From NCBI GenBank assembly GCA_015698045.1, contig BLAL01000043.1, forward strand, positions 1,054,001-1,118,000: a DNA stretch of 64,000 nucleotides. Direction: 5' to 3'. The stretch is from Rhizophagus clarus. Lineage: Eukaryota > Glomeromycota > Glomeromycetes > Glomerales > Glomeraceae. Under the pieces are notes generated by a model, which saw only the letters and a program-made list of their open reading frames with translations, had not been told where the DNA came from and made no database searches. Made by a program: the position numbers and the translations under genes. Each line of letters opens with the position of its first letter. Position 1 is the first letter of the stretch. This document shows, piece by piece, positions 11,221 through 23,421 of this stretch.

Positions 11221-12840
11221 ATTTATAATGAACGGGGAGATAAAAAAAAAAAAAAAAAAAAAAAAAAAATGAAAAAAGGAAAAGGGTAGAATTGAGAAAT
11301 TAATTATTATTATAAATACTATATATTATATTTTTCGGGTTGTTGATTCCGGTTTTTGTCACACAGTTTGATGATCACTGTTCATGTTGGTAACGCAAAA
11401 GCTTTAATTATTTTGTGATTCGCCTCAAAAAGAAGCAGATCTTAATCATATGACCGACATGTTTTCTATTTATTGTATTCTTAGTCTGAGAGAAGCGAAG
11501 ACATGGTGACACAAAATGACTCGTTATCCGTCCCGCTCATAGCATGAATTGATGGGTGATTGGTTCTAAAATTGCGCCATTACACATCCGGCGATCTCGA
11601 TTCTTTACCCATGATTTTTGTGGTTAGGTCAATAAATAACTCCGGGGTTCTTCTCTAGTAGTAATTAAAACTAAAATTACAAATTACTTGATATACTTTA
11701 CGTGCATATGTATATATTTTTTAAAAAAAAAAGTGTAAACGAGAAGCTTCAAAATTATTGATTCTTTCAGTTAAAAACATAAATTGTAAAAAGTTAATAA
11801 AAATTTGAATAGTTTTATAGTTATTGTTATGCAGAAATTTCTTGAAACTCTTACTCCTTTTCTTCTATTGTTCATAAAGAATAACTAATTGGGTGATCAA
11901 TGGACTATTATTTAATCATGTGACTTTAATATGTGTATCACATTATTAGTAATTATTATGCGTTAAAAATATCATCGACCATTCTCAGGAAAAAGAAGAC
12001 GGAAACTCACAAATCTCCTAAAAAAGACACAAAAAGGAGCTGAAGAAGTCGAAAAAGAAAGATCACTCTAGATCCCGTACGGCCAAAAAGCATGACGGTT
12101 GATTAAGTTGTATTACTAATATGCATTTTCGGTTGATTAGACTGTATTACTAATATACATTTTCTATTCTTTTTATCCTTTCATAATCTTAGGACTCATC
12201 CCAAGGATTAAAGAAATCCCATTTTTGGTTAATAATGTTTAATTTTTATTTTGCAATCGTTTTTTAGTTTAATGTAGTATTGTTTTTTGGTGCATATAGT
12301 CGTGTTACTCGTGACGTAGCAATGCTTTCTTTTTTTCTTTTTTTTCTCCTCCTCTCCCTCCCTCCCCAGTGCATCTTGTTTAGTAATTGGCCAGACGACA
12401 ATCGACTTGAACCTTTTCTTGCTACTGGTTTCGATTAGGTGAGCGTTCATTCATTGCTTAATTTATTGGATGTATTTTCGTATATAATAAAAGTGATTAT
12501 CTTTTAATTCTAAATAGCACTTGCGAACGTCCAAAAAAGCCTATTTTGAGATTTATGAACAAGAAGTTAAAATAGATGAAGGGAAATTACGGCTTATAAG
12601 CAGATTTTTCAATTCTGAAAAAATGCTCACAATAGTAATTGGCAATTGCAGATCGTTAAATCATGATGCTCATCATTTCATATGATCACGCAAGTATGAA
12701 TATATTTTCGAATTTTTTTCAATCAATATCACATAATATCATGAAAATTATTTGTTACAATCAATGAATTAAAGTGCCTTGAGCAAGATTATCAGATGTT
12801 CAGGAAGCTTATCTTTATACTATACATCAAGCACAAAAAT
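11221..12840. other. Intergenic stretch upstream of the F-box gene
   Basis: It contains the poly-A tract at 11242-11269 and a CGG-N10-CCG arrangement at 11336-11351, about 115 bp upstream of the F-box ATG. The rest has no recognisable gene. A 73-codon frame at 12229-12450 (minus) is lysine/glutamate low-complexity sequence made by a CT-rich run, and I do not call it. Confidence 0.45.
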
Positions 12841-13617
12841 GACCTCCCAAGATTATTCTATTTTAAAGCTGATTTGACAGTTTGACGAACAATCTTTTCA
12901 ATTTTACGATAGATTCCTGAATTGAATTGCTAAAAGTGTAGGAGGTCCAGTAAAAAAAAAAAAGATATACACAATTTTTATTCATTATCATAATAAAAAG
13001 TAATATCGTACATTAATTTTAATCTGTTAACTTTTATTTTTTTTAAAAAAAAAAAAAAAAAAATTTTGTAAATTTATTTTTAACCAATCAAAAAAAATAT
13101 GTATTAGTCAAATTTCCAAAATTTTAAAAATCGGTACGTCTGTTAATTTTAATTCCAAAAATCGGTACGTTAATTCACCAAGTCGATCATTTATTAGTGT
13201 TTACTGAATTAACACATCACGTCATTCTACTTTCATAATTTTAATTTATATATAAATATAGTAAGACTTGACCTTCCGAGATTTTCTATTTTTAAAGCTG
13301 ATTTGGCAATTTGACAAACTATTTTTTCAATTCACGATAGATGTAGGAGTCCGATAAAAAAAAAAAAAAGATATACACAATTCTTATTTATTATCAGAAT
13401 AAAAAAGCATATCATAAATTTGTAAAAGAAAGTATTCTAAATAAAAATTTTAAAATCTTTAAAAAAAAAAAACAGATTTTGCAATTTTATTTTTAACCAA
13501 CAATCAAATAGAACAAATTTCCTAAACTTCAAAAATCGGTACGTCTGTATTAAATTTATTTAATTCACTAAGTCGATCATTTATTAGCGGCGAAGATCAC
13601 TTACTGAACTAATACAT
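12841..13617. repeat. Tandem direct duplication, two diverged copies of about 350-400 bp
   Basis: Copy 1 (about 12841-13220) and copy 2 (about 13268-13617) run in the same order. Both contain GACCTYCCRAGAT, TTTAAAGCTGATTTG, an A-run followed by AGATATACACAATT, AAATCGGTACGTCTGT and AAGTCGATCATTTATTAG. Many substitutions and small indels separate them. Nothing codes for protein. Confidence 0.75.
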
Positions 13618-13906
13618 TATAAGTTACCATGGAATATGCATAACACTTTGATAGATATGAATTTGTTTGATTATATGGAATTTTATTTACAGAAGATTTA
13701 GAAGAATCCATAATTTAATAAAACCACTACAAGCCAATTCTTTGTTTAACATGACGATAGAGAAGATAAAAAAATAATATATAAAATAAAATATATGGCC
13801 AGAATTATCATTAATTTTGGCCAAAATTTTGATCGAAAGAGTGGTCCTAAATACATGATAATCCAAAAAAGAGAGACAGCCTAACTAAATTAAAATAATT
13901 TTATTA

Positions 13907-15796
13907 TTACAAATTTTTTTGGAAAGTAGAGAGACCTACTCCTATAAAAATGACTATAATGAATAACGCAAATGTTATCCATTTCTGATTTTGTGAAGAC
14001 GAATTTGTATGAGAAACACATTTTTGAGATATAATTGGACAGGTCTCCCGAATTTCCTGAGGTTTGTGAATTTTATGTTCTTGAGTTTCTTGAACCTCCA
14101 GAGTTTTTCGAGTTTCCCGAGTCTCCGGATTTTCTAGAGTTTCAAGAGTTTCCAAAGGCTCCAGGGTTTCTTCAGCTTCTAGAGCCTTCTGAATTCCTAG
14201 AGCATCTTCAGATATCAATTTTACCTTCGCAGCGTAAACACAGAACTGAGAATAAACGGATATTTACATAAATTTTAGTATCAATATGCTAAATACTTCC
14301 TTAAAGACTGAAATTTATTCTTACCTCATCAAAGGGAATATTCTTTTTATTATTCGCGCAAATTTCATCGAATTTCTCCTTTAGTTTTGTATCCATCTTC
14401 ACACTTATTCCAATTAAATCATGACCCTTCTTGAATTCTTCATAATCAATATATCCATTATTATCTACGTCAAGTTTTTTAAATATGCAGGACAATTCAT
14501 TATAGTAATGAAGAAGATCAATGAGACGCCCAAATTCTTTAAAGTCGATAAAGCCATCCTATAAGATTTAACATAATGAGTACGTTACGCTTTTTAAATA
14601 TAATGAAAATTAATTTCCAACGAACCTGTGAGGTATCAGCAGCTTTGTAAGCAAGCATGATAACCGACTTGTCTTTCGAGAAATGTGGATAGAGTATAAC
14701 GACAGCTTTATTGATTTCTTCATAAGATAGGAGTTTATCATTATTATAATCAAATACATCAAAAATCTATCATATAACAGATAAATATAAGTCAAACAAA
14801 AAAGCTATAAAAGAATGTCGGGAAAAATGATACATTTTTAGACTTACCTTTTTGACTTGATTTTTGTTTAGTTTTTTGGTAGTGAATTCTGATTTCTCAT
14901 TATAATAATGAAGGGCATCGATGAGACATTCAAATTCTTTAAAATTAATAAAACCATCCTAATAAAATTTGACACTATGAATTTTAATCTCAATATATAA
15001 ATTAAAATGTCGAAAGCACATAAAAACCTACTTGTGAAAATTTGGGTACTTTATCTTTATAAGCCTGCATGATGACAGACTTATCTTTTTTAAGATGTGG
15101 ATAAAGTAAAAGAACGGCTTTATCAACTTCGACAAGAGGTACGATACCTTCGTTGTTACAATCAATGGAAGAAAATGCCTATTGTAGTGAAAATTGATTC
15201 AGTATTTATAATGTTACGTAGTACTGTCATAAATAAAATGTTGTTAGCTACCTCCGCAACCAGAGCTTTGTCTAGTTTTTCTGTAGTGATAACTGCCTTC
15301 TCACAGTAGTCATGAAGGTAATTAATAAAACAACAGAAATCTTTAAAGTTGATGAAGCCATCCTAAAAAATTTAACGCAATAGAAAGTTTATGTTTAATT
15401 GGACTCAAAAATGTAAAATGAGGACGTTGAAATAAAACAAACCTTTGATTTCTTAGTAATATTCTGAGCTTCTTTCATGACAGCAACTTTGGCAGTGTCA
15501 TCATATGCGAGATGCGGATAAAGTTCAACAATAGCTCTATCAATTTCAGCGAGAGAAAGACTACCATTTCCGTTATAATCAAAGAGGTCAAAAATCTATC
15601 GAAATGATTGAAGATTAAGTTCAATATATGAAGATAAATAAAGCACGCTCGGAAAAAAAAGTGTTGGTAGATATACCTTTTTAATTTGAGCCTTGTCTAA
15701 CTCTTCGGTAGTTAACTCTTTGGTAGTTATAACTGTTTTCTTTTGAATAAGTTTACCACACTTTCTAGGAATCCTGCTATATACTCTCTTGTCCAT
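13907..15796 (-). CDS. Tail-anchored multi-EF-hand protein, eight exons
   Basis: The exons (plus-strand coordinates) are 15677-15796, 15443-15595, 15252-15362, 15032-15178, 14848-14958, 14626-14766, 14325-14558 and 13907-14245. All junctions are GT-AG, all exons are multiples of three, and the total is 451 residues. The core is three exon pairs, each coding an EF-hand pair: a loop in the first exon (DYNGNGSLSLAE, a degraded DCNNEGIVPLVE, DYNNDKLLSYEE), then DGFINFKDF or DGFIDFKEF in the next. A seventh canonical loop, DVDNNGYIDYEE, ends exon 7. Exon 8 is a Glu/Thr-rich stretch with LETLE-type repeats, then a hydrophobic helix (WITFALFIIVIFIGVGLS) five residues before the stop. This indicates a calcium sensor or buffer held on a membrane by a C-terminal anchor and facing the cytosol. 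The start is the first ATG after 11 A residues. Family placement beyond EF-hand is unknown. Confidence 0.9.
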
Positions 15797-17851
15797 TTTT
15801 TTTTTTTAGTCAGGTATAATTTATTTGAAAATAAATACGGATCGCATTTTGGGAATATTTTCTAACATATATTTATATGTAACGGACGTATTAAGGTTTC
15901 ATTGAAAAATGAACTTTTTTTTTTTACAGAAATTAAGGAATAATAATTCTGCAATATTGCATGATAAAGCGCAGTTATATAATTAAAAAGGAGATTACAT
16001 TGTTATTGAAATTTAATTTGGAAGTTATTTATAACGAAACCAACATTAAAATTTTATTCAAATGATCGAGATTAGAAATTAATTATTTGAAATTTTGGGA
16101 AAGATAAAAGATAACCCGGGTTCACAGATAAAATACGGTTAGCATCAACTTGATCACTAAACCATATTCGGTGGATAGAACGAAGCATAATATAGTTCAG
16201 AGATCAACATCACACATCATATCTTTCGTTGACCTAACAAAAGTTCAAAGATTTTACCAATAATGTCTTTAAAATGAGACAATAAGTTAACCTTTATCAT
16301 AAATGATAATAAAAATTATTGCATGTTAACCAATCTAGTGAATATGGGAAAGACGACCAAGCGGAGAGTGTAATTAATTAAATAATTTCTTATTTAATAT
16401 CGAAAATATACATATGATGAGTATTGTCAAGAGAAAGTTAAACATATAATATTCAAAGAAAAACTTGTTATTAGAATGAAATAATATACTTACAAGTTGT
16501 TTCGGATGTAGAATTCTCAATAAAATTCATTTCAGATTCTTTAGAGAAATTAATATGCACTAACTGCAAGGGTAAATCACATGATAACGTCTTATGCGCA
16601 ACGCTGATTCAGTTTTAGGTTTTGTATAAAATGTAAAAAAAGGAAAAAAAAAATTAAAAAATTTGTACTTGCATTGCTTCCGGTTTTAAATTTCCGATTT
16701 CCGTGTTTCAGGCCAAAATCTCAAACTGAATTTTAAATCACGTGATGCGAACATCGATTGGTATTAACTGATAAATTTTTCGCATTGATATGTAATGTGT
16801 AATATTTTTTTTTATTATGCAGCCAAATAGGATGCTGTTTTTAACGTATTGATATTTTTTAAATTAATTATATTGACGCATTACATTATTTGAATTAAAA
16901 TATCACACATATTGATTTTTATAAATAAAATACCGTTCGGTGATATTTAAACCCTCCTATCCAATAACGTTAAAGATCATTTCTTATACAAAATTAAATA
17001 ATAAGGCTTTCTTTTTTTTTAAATAAATATAGAATAAATATGTGAAAATGGGATAATATACATTTATAATTAATTCTTTTATAATTTAAATGAGAATATA
17101 AAAGTACTAGTGCAACTATTATCTCGTACCTTCTAAACAAAAAAAAAAAAAATTCCAATTGAAGCTATTTTAAATAATGTTAATTAATCATTGAAGTCAT
17201 AAAAGGAAATCATTTAGTGCGTCTGTAAGTATCAGCATCAGCATGAAAATCATTCTCAGATCTGTCGTATTTTAATTATTTATTAATGGTGATATGATTG
17301 AATGTCATGTATGAAATATTCAATTGACAAAGTATCTACTAACTTATAGACAAAACTCGATATTACATAAAATATATCGTTATATAACAATTTTTATTGG
17401 TTATACAACGTAAAAAACGTTATATCGAATTTATTTCGGACAAAGAGAAATTCTATGGTTTGTCGGCTAAAAGAAGTGTACAGTATGTTTACAAAATATT
17501 TCACTGAACGGGTGTCCGTTGCAAGGGACTCCCAATATTATTTACTAGAAATGATAAAAATTATAAATCCAGAGAGAAAAAAAAATATTAAATTTAGTGA
17601 ATATGATAATTATTAATAAATCTTATAGAATATTGGACGGGACAAACGGAAATGTCACTAATTTTCGAGGCATATTTATAACATATTTGGTCGATCAAGT
17701 AATGTGGCACATTTTAAATTCCCGATCAGCCTAATCCAAATTGGAAATCTGTATTACATTCCGGCAGAAAATGATATAAATTAACCCCTTTTGACATAAA
17801 TCAAAAAAAAAAAAACTACTTTCCCCCTTTTTCTCTCTTTCCTTTATAAAA
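15797..17851. other. Intergenic region between the EF-hand and F-box genes, divergent promoters
   Basis: Both flanking genes are transcribed outward, so this stretch of about 2 kb must hold both promoters. Near the F-box gene it carries a GGTCGATCAA motif (17690) and the family's CT-rich tract (17818-17845). A TATAACG/CGTTATA pairing is seen near 17390-17430. No gene was found. Confidence 0.45.
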
Positions 17852-19393
17852 ATGACATGTTCAAAATTATTTTCAGGAGATTTACCCGAATTAACAGATG
17901 AAATTATACAACATTTTCGGGATGATCATAATACATTATATTCATGTACTTTAGTTAATAGATTATGGTGTCGATTAGCCATTCCACTATTATGGGAAGA
18001 TCCATTTTTGAAAAAAAGTTTACTATTTATTGAAATTTATTTACGTAGATTAAATGATGATGATAATGATAAATTGAAAGAATATTGGAATATTGATAAT
18101 CCATATTCGAATACATTGTTTAATTATCCTAGTTTTATTAAACGTTTAAATACAAAGAAATTTATTAGCAGTATAGAAAAGTTATCTCATCAATTAATTA
18201 AAGGAGAATTTTCAATTATGGATTCAAACAAACTTGCAAGATTAATTTGTGATTTATTATTCAAATTATTTGTTGAGAATGAGGCAAATTTACATACATT
18301 TGAATTTGAAATGATTAATGATTATTCATTCATTACAGTTGAATTACTTTTAAAAAGTTTGAAATTTATTTGTAATATGAAAAATATCGAATTATTCAAT
18401 TTACGAATGGCGGTAACAGATGATGATGAAGCAAATGTTCAAATAGAAGATTTTATAATTAAAGTATTTAGATCACAACAAAATATCAAAAAAATTTTAT
18501 TTGAACATGTTGAAATTGATGAATTTCAACCTACAAATAATCCAATATTATTAAGTCTTTCACTTTCATTATTAAAAGAATCTAATTGTTCAAATACTTT
18601 AAATAGAATCATATTTTTTGAAACAGATTTTAAAGATATTGATGTATTAAATGAAGCTTTTGAAGAGTTAAATGTTTTGGAATCAGTTCATATTCTTTAT
18701 TGTTATAATATAAATTCTGATTTTATTCAACAAATCATTGACCTTAGTAAACCATTTAAGTTGAAATCATTATTTATGAAAGAAAAAGTTCAACATGGAT
18801 TGTTACAATTATTATTACAAAAATCCGGGAATTATTTGGAAAATATTGGTTTTGAATCATCAATGTATAAAATGGAACATATTAAACATTTTACAAATTA
18901 TTGTACAAACATTAAATTTTTTAAGTTATATAGATATAATAATCAAATTATTTCCCCTTCATTAAATTTAATTAAAAATATTGAAAAAACTCTTAATTAC
19001 CTTTCTATTGATTTTCATAGAAATAATCATGTATCTAGTGATGATATTAAACTTAGTTCAACTATATTTTTAAAGTTAGGAAATTTTCTTCCTCCGAGAT
19101 TAGAATATTTAGGTTTGACTCTAATGATTAATGCAATGGATTTTAATACATTTTTATCCAAATCTCATAATACTATTATTAGAAAATTATTGATTAAAAA
19201 TTTGATGACTGAAAGTGATTTGTTACCCTATATAAAGGAGCATATTATGAAAAAGGAAAGAGTGAGATATTTGGCTATTGAGGATGATATTTCTGAGGAT
19301 GATATAAAGGAATTTGAATTACATAATATCCAAATTGTGAATATTGATGATTTACGTATTAATATTTTTAATTTTATAATTGAAAAGTATTAA
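17852..19393 (+). CDS. F-box protein with LRR-like C-terminal region
   Basis: An intact single-exon gene of 513 codons starts at ATG 17852. The N-terminal F-box reads MTCSKLFSGDLPELTDEI, then YSCTLVNRLWCRL and WEDPF. It is shorter than its paralogues here (539-579 codons). The shortfall is mainly in the middle region before LNRIIFFETDF. The C-terminal family blocks are kept: LEYLGLTLMIN, IIRKLLIKN and EHIMKKERVRYLAIEDD. A probable SCF adaptor by family. The start is fixed by the M(A/T)CSK consensus and by a CT-rich leader ending in TTTATAAA just before it. Confidence 0.92.
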   Translation: MTCSKLFSGDLPELTDEIIQHFRDDHNTLYSCTLVNRLWCRLAIPLLWEDPFLKKSLLFIEIYLRRLNDDDNDKLKEYWNIDNPYSNTLFNYPSFIKRLNTKKFISSIEKLSHQLIKGEFSIMDSNKLARLICDLLFKLFVENEANLHTFEFEMINDYSFITVELLLKSLKFICNMKNIELFNLRMAVTDDDEANVQIEDFIIKVFRSQQNIKKILFEHVEIDEFQPTNNPILLSLSLSLLKESNCSNTLNRIIFFETDFKDIDVLNEAFEELNVLESVHILYCYNINSDFIQQIIDLSKPFKLKSLFMKEKVQHGLLQLLLQKSGNYLENIGFESSMYKMEHIKHFTNYCTNIKFFKLYRYNNQIISPSLNLIKNIEKTLNYLSIDFHRNNHVSSDDIKLSSTIFLKLGNFLPPRLEYLGLTLMINAMDFNTFLSKSHNTIIRKLLIKNLMTESDLLPYIKEHIMKKERVRYLAIEDDISEDDIKEFELHNIQIVNIDDLRINIFNFIIEKY

Positions 19394-20067
19394 TTGAGTT
19401 GGGTTATAAAGTTGATGTTGATTGGTTATTAAAATAAATATTTTGGGTATTATTGATTTATTATTTGTATTACTTTAATCGTACGTTATTTTAGTCATAC
19501 ATTGTTTTAGTCGTACTTCATAAAATATTACAATTAGTGTCGAAATTACCGTTTACAGTTATCTTAGATTCGGCGGTGATGGGAATTAATTTTTACTTTC
19601 TCTAATCTCATTCATGTAATTACCATCTTATATAATCTAATAAATAAATGGTTTTCGTCATATAAGTCATACTGTTTAGGTTAAAGTATTTATCTCATGC
19701 ATATTAGTGAAATATATCTAGTAAATTAGCTAGTTTTAAACTAACAGTATTAGTAAAGAATGATATAATTTATGTGATTATAACATATTAACCAATTCTA
19801 TGTTTTTAAATCAAAGTTTGATCAAAAATGTTTTGGCAAGTACGAGTTTAAAAATAACATCTAAAACCATTTTATCATCTAAGTAAAATTTACAGTTATA
19901 AGGCAGCTAAAATTACACCTATTTACTACTTGATTATATTTTTTTGGTACGGATATCGCGCAGATGTTGTTACAAGTACTGTACGTAAGGTGGTTAATTG
20001 TGCCAACATACCAGAATTGATCTACAATCATAATATTCCATTGATTTTTAGGGTTACAGTACGATTT
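19394..20067. other. Spacer downstream of the F-box gene
   Basis: AT-rich DNA with no gene seen. A few repeated CGTAC-TTATTTTAGTC-TACAT words at 19478-19520 are the only local structure. Confidence 0.45.
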
Positions 20068-20792
20068 CCCGAATGCCAATTTCCCGAACTGAACAATTTC
20101 CCGAATCATACAATTTCCCGAATCCAAATATCCCGAATTCCCAATATCCTGAATTCCAATATCCTGAATCTTTTAACGTTATATTGAAAATATGCAACTT
20201 AATTAATGTAGTTAATATGATTAATTATTTAATATAGCATATTAATTAAATATAACGTATATGTGAAATAAAATGTTTTATATGTGATATGTTCAAGATA
20301 TTGTTTAGTAACGATTAATAATGATTAACTATTGGTTATTTTACGGATTAATTTGTTTTATTTTGAATCTTAGATTAGTTTAGTTTATGTTTTTTATTAT
20401 TTTTGATAATTGTTTGATTCTTTTTTTTTTTATTTTATTTTCACTTTCATTTTATTTTAATATTTCTAATTATTGTATTAGATAAGTTTCACTTGAAAAA
20501 TAGTGATTTATATGTATAGATATATACGTTATACGTCTAAGTTGATGATGTTACTAAATGGATATCGGTTTGTCTTTGGCTTTCATAATAAAGAATTGAA
20601 AAAAAAAAATATGTTCAAGATATTAGGGATTCGGGATATTAGGGATTCGGGATATTGGAATTCGGGATATTGGAATTCGGGATATTGGAATTCGGGATAT
20701 TGGAATTCAGGATATTGGCATTCGGGATATCGGCATTTGAGAAATTGACTTCGGGAAAAGATACATTCGGGAAATGGCATTCGGGAAATTGT
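20068..20792. mobile_element. Element with inverted TTCCCGAAT / ATTCGGGAT minisatellite arms
   Basis: The left arm (20068-20172) repeats ATTTCCCGAA and ATATCCCGAATTCC. The right arm (20622-20792) repeats the complement, GGAATTCGGGATATT, including about five nearly identical 16-bp units. The outermost bases form an inverted repeat (ATTTCCCGAATGCCA with TGGCATTCGGGAAAT). The AT-rich interior has no gene. It is built like the element at 4042-4455 but with a different core word. The ends are approximate because no target duplication is clear. Confidence 0.65.
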
Positions 20793-21470
20793 CTGACATC
20801 GGGTTTTTAGGAAGCTCTTGGCCTTGCCCATCAGGTGTTGGAATACTTGATTTTAGTAATGTAATATTCTTATAATTTAAAAAAAAAAATCAGTTTAACG
20901 AATGAGGAAAAAAAAAGAGTTTAGTAGAGAAAAAAAGTTTCTATTTTTTCTTTAAAAAAAAATCAAAGAGTCAACAAAAACGAAAAATGAAAGTAACGAT
21001 AATAAAAATAAAATTTGTATTTTTTTTTTAAGAATAAAAATAATTTTTTTTATTCCTATTTAAAAAAAAAAATTTTTCATTCGTATTTTTTCTTTACTTT
21101 TTTTAATGTTTTGATTTTATTTTTTATTTATTTTTTTTTTTTTAAAAAAAATTTTTTTTTTGTTTTCTTCAGTTTTTTTTTTATCTTTAGTTTTTAAAAA
21201 ATTAATAAAATCAATAAAATACTATCTGTGATTGGCCGATACATTTAAACAATAAAAGGATTTTATGTCGATTTTTTACTGAATTTGGTAAATTTTTGTA
21301 GATCATTTTACATTTTACCTGGGCATTTCACATAATTTCGCTGAAAATTTTCTATGTAGATCTATTCTCAATCTGTTAATCATCCGCATGTACTGTTGCC
21401 GTGGATACAAAAAAAATTTCCTTTTTGGTAAAAAAACGTTCATTTAATCCTGAAGTATATTATATACAGT
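20793..21470. other. Poly-A/T-rich spacer
   Basis: Dense A and T runs (20878-21195) are the only structure. Open frames here are phenylalanine/lysine low complexity and are not called. Confidence 0.5.
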
Positions 21471-21535
21471 ACAGTACATATACTGTACTGTACTGTACTG
21501 TACTGTACTGTATATATACTGTATATATATAAAGT
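21471..21535. repeat. ACTGT microsatellite with dyad symmetry
   Basis: A run of TACTG units is flanked by TATATACTGTA and TACAGTA words. ACTGT/ACAGT pairing makes the tract partly self-complementary, so it can fold. Confidence 0.8.
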
Positions 21536-22199
21536 ATGAGTATAAACTATGAAAATATTGTTTGAAAATATTGTTTGAACATTTCTTTAGACCATTTTTC
21601 TGCAAAAACTCTTCCTGTGCTAGCACAGAAGGTTGTCTTCCTTGTAAATCACAAAATAATTGCATATTTTAACTTTTTGTTGATCAAAATTGAATAAAAA
21701 ATTTCTTTCGTTTTTCTTTGATAATCATTTTATTTTATTTTCAAAAAAAAACATAAAATATAATAAACTTTTTTAAACTTTATTTAATTTGCTTATTTAT
21801 TTATTTATTTATTTATTTTTGTTGATAAATAATGTTTATTATCGTTTAGTATGATAAGCTTGAATTTATTCAGTTAATCCTTAGCAAAATTTTTTTTTTT
21901 TTTTTGATTTAATTTTTAAAAAAATTTTATGTAAAATAGAAACAATTAATAAGCAGTTAATAAATAAATATATTTTTTATTTTTTTATTATCATTATTTT
22001 TTTCATTATTATATTTTTGTTTTTATTTTTTTGAAATATAATGATAATAAAGTAATAAACCAATAAAATTCTATTGTACTTAATCTTGTCAATTAAAAAA
22101 AAAATAAATAACGATTTTTTTAATCATTTTTAATTGTTTTTAACAAAAAAAATCATTTTCATAAAATCGTTTTTAATGGAAAAACAATGAAAAAATTAT
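21536..22199. other. AT-rich spacer
   Basis: No gene is seen. It contains a (TTTA)n microsatellite at about 21795-21820 and poly-T runs. Confidence 0.5.
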
Positions 22200-23220
22200 G
22201 TTCTGAATGGGTCAGATCAATTCAAGTGACCGGTTAGGTTAACTCGATTAACCCGTTTCAACCCGAAGTTAAAAGAAAGTGCCGAGACACTTCTTTACAC
22301 TAAATGATTGTAAAAGAAACGGTCCAGTATTTATTTTTAGAATTTTATGCAAAAAAAATGCCAAACCATTTTTTCGTAATAGTTAACACAAAAAACCTCC
22401 GCTTTTTTTTGTAAATTTAATTTAAACCACTAAAAAGATGTTAAAAGAATGGTTTAAACCACTTTTTTAATATTATTTTTAAATTAAAAAAAAAACGTTT
22501 TTTAATAATTTTTTTTTTAAATTAAACACTTAAAAAAAAATTTATTTAGTTTTTTTTAAAATACACTTAAAAAAAAACTTTTTTTAGCGTTTTTTTTAAT
22601 TAAATGCTTAAAAATAATTAAACGCTTAAAAAAAGCGGTTTTTTAATCGAACGCTTAAAAAGCGTTTTTAATAATTTTTTTTTTTTAAAATTAAAACGAT
22701 CCAGTATTTTTTTTTAAAATTTTATGAGAAAAAAATGCCAAAACGTTTTTTTGTAATAGTTAACACAAAAAACCTCAGCTTTTTTTTGTAAATTTAATTT
22801 TAAACCATTAAAAAGATGTTAAAAGAATGGTTTAAACCACTTTTTTAATATTATTTTTAAATTAAACGTTCAAAAAAAAATGTTTTTTAGTTAAAAAGAA
22901 GCGTTTTTTAATATATATTTTTTTAAATTAAACTTAAATTAAACGCTTAAAAAAAAGTGTTTTAATATTTTTTTTAAAATTAAGCGCTTAAAAAAATTTA
23001 TTTAGTTTTTTTTAAAATTACGCTTAAAAAAAAACTTTTTTTAGCGTTTTTTTTAATTAAATACTTAAAAATAATTAAACGCTTAAAAAAAGCATTTTAA
23101 ATATTTTTTCTAAAATTAAACGCTTAAAAAAAGCATATTTTTAATTAAACGCTTTAAAAAAGCGTATTTTAATTAAACGCTTTAAAAAAGCGTATTTTAA
23201 TTAAATCTTTTTTTTTTAAC
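22200..23220. repeat. Duplicated block followed by tandem AAACGC..GCGTTT hairpins
   Basis: A block of about 370 bp at 22322-22690 (ATGCCAAAC, TAATAGTTAACACAAAAAACC, AGATGTTAAAAGAATGGTTT) is repeated at 22692-23060. Both copies run into many short units of AAACGCTTAAAAAAAGCGTTTTTTAA type, each a small inverted repeat. The stretch opens at 22203 with TCTGAATGGGTCAGAT, which resembles the left ends of the elements at 23422 and 23741. It may be a decayed member of the same family. Confidence 0.6.
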
Positions 23221-23421
23221 TAGAGTAATTTGGGTACAAGTTAGTGAGCTTCAATACCGATCAGTTTCAGTATCAAAACGGTTTCAGTTTATGATCAAAC
23301 CAAAACATTCATCACTGCAGTTTCTATGTCGATTTTACAATTTTCCGAACCAAGTTTACCAAATCAATTTATGATAATAAAAAAAAATGAGAAACCCGTT
23401 TTCTTTGTCATTTAATAAATT

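Noticed and set aside
12229-12450. 73-codon minus-strand frame
   Set aside because: Much of it is Glu/Lys low complexity from a CT-rich tract. No supporting context.
14035-14271. Plus-strand frame rich in PEF repeats
   Set aside because: It is the antisense of the Glu/Thr-rich exon of the EF-hand gene, whose splicing and frame are consistent.
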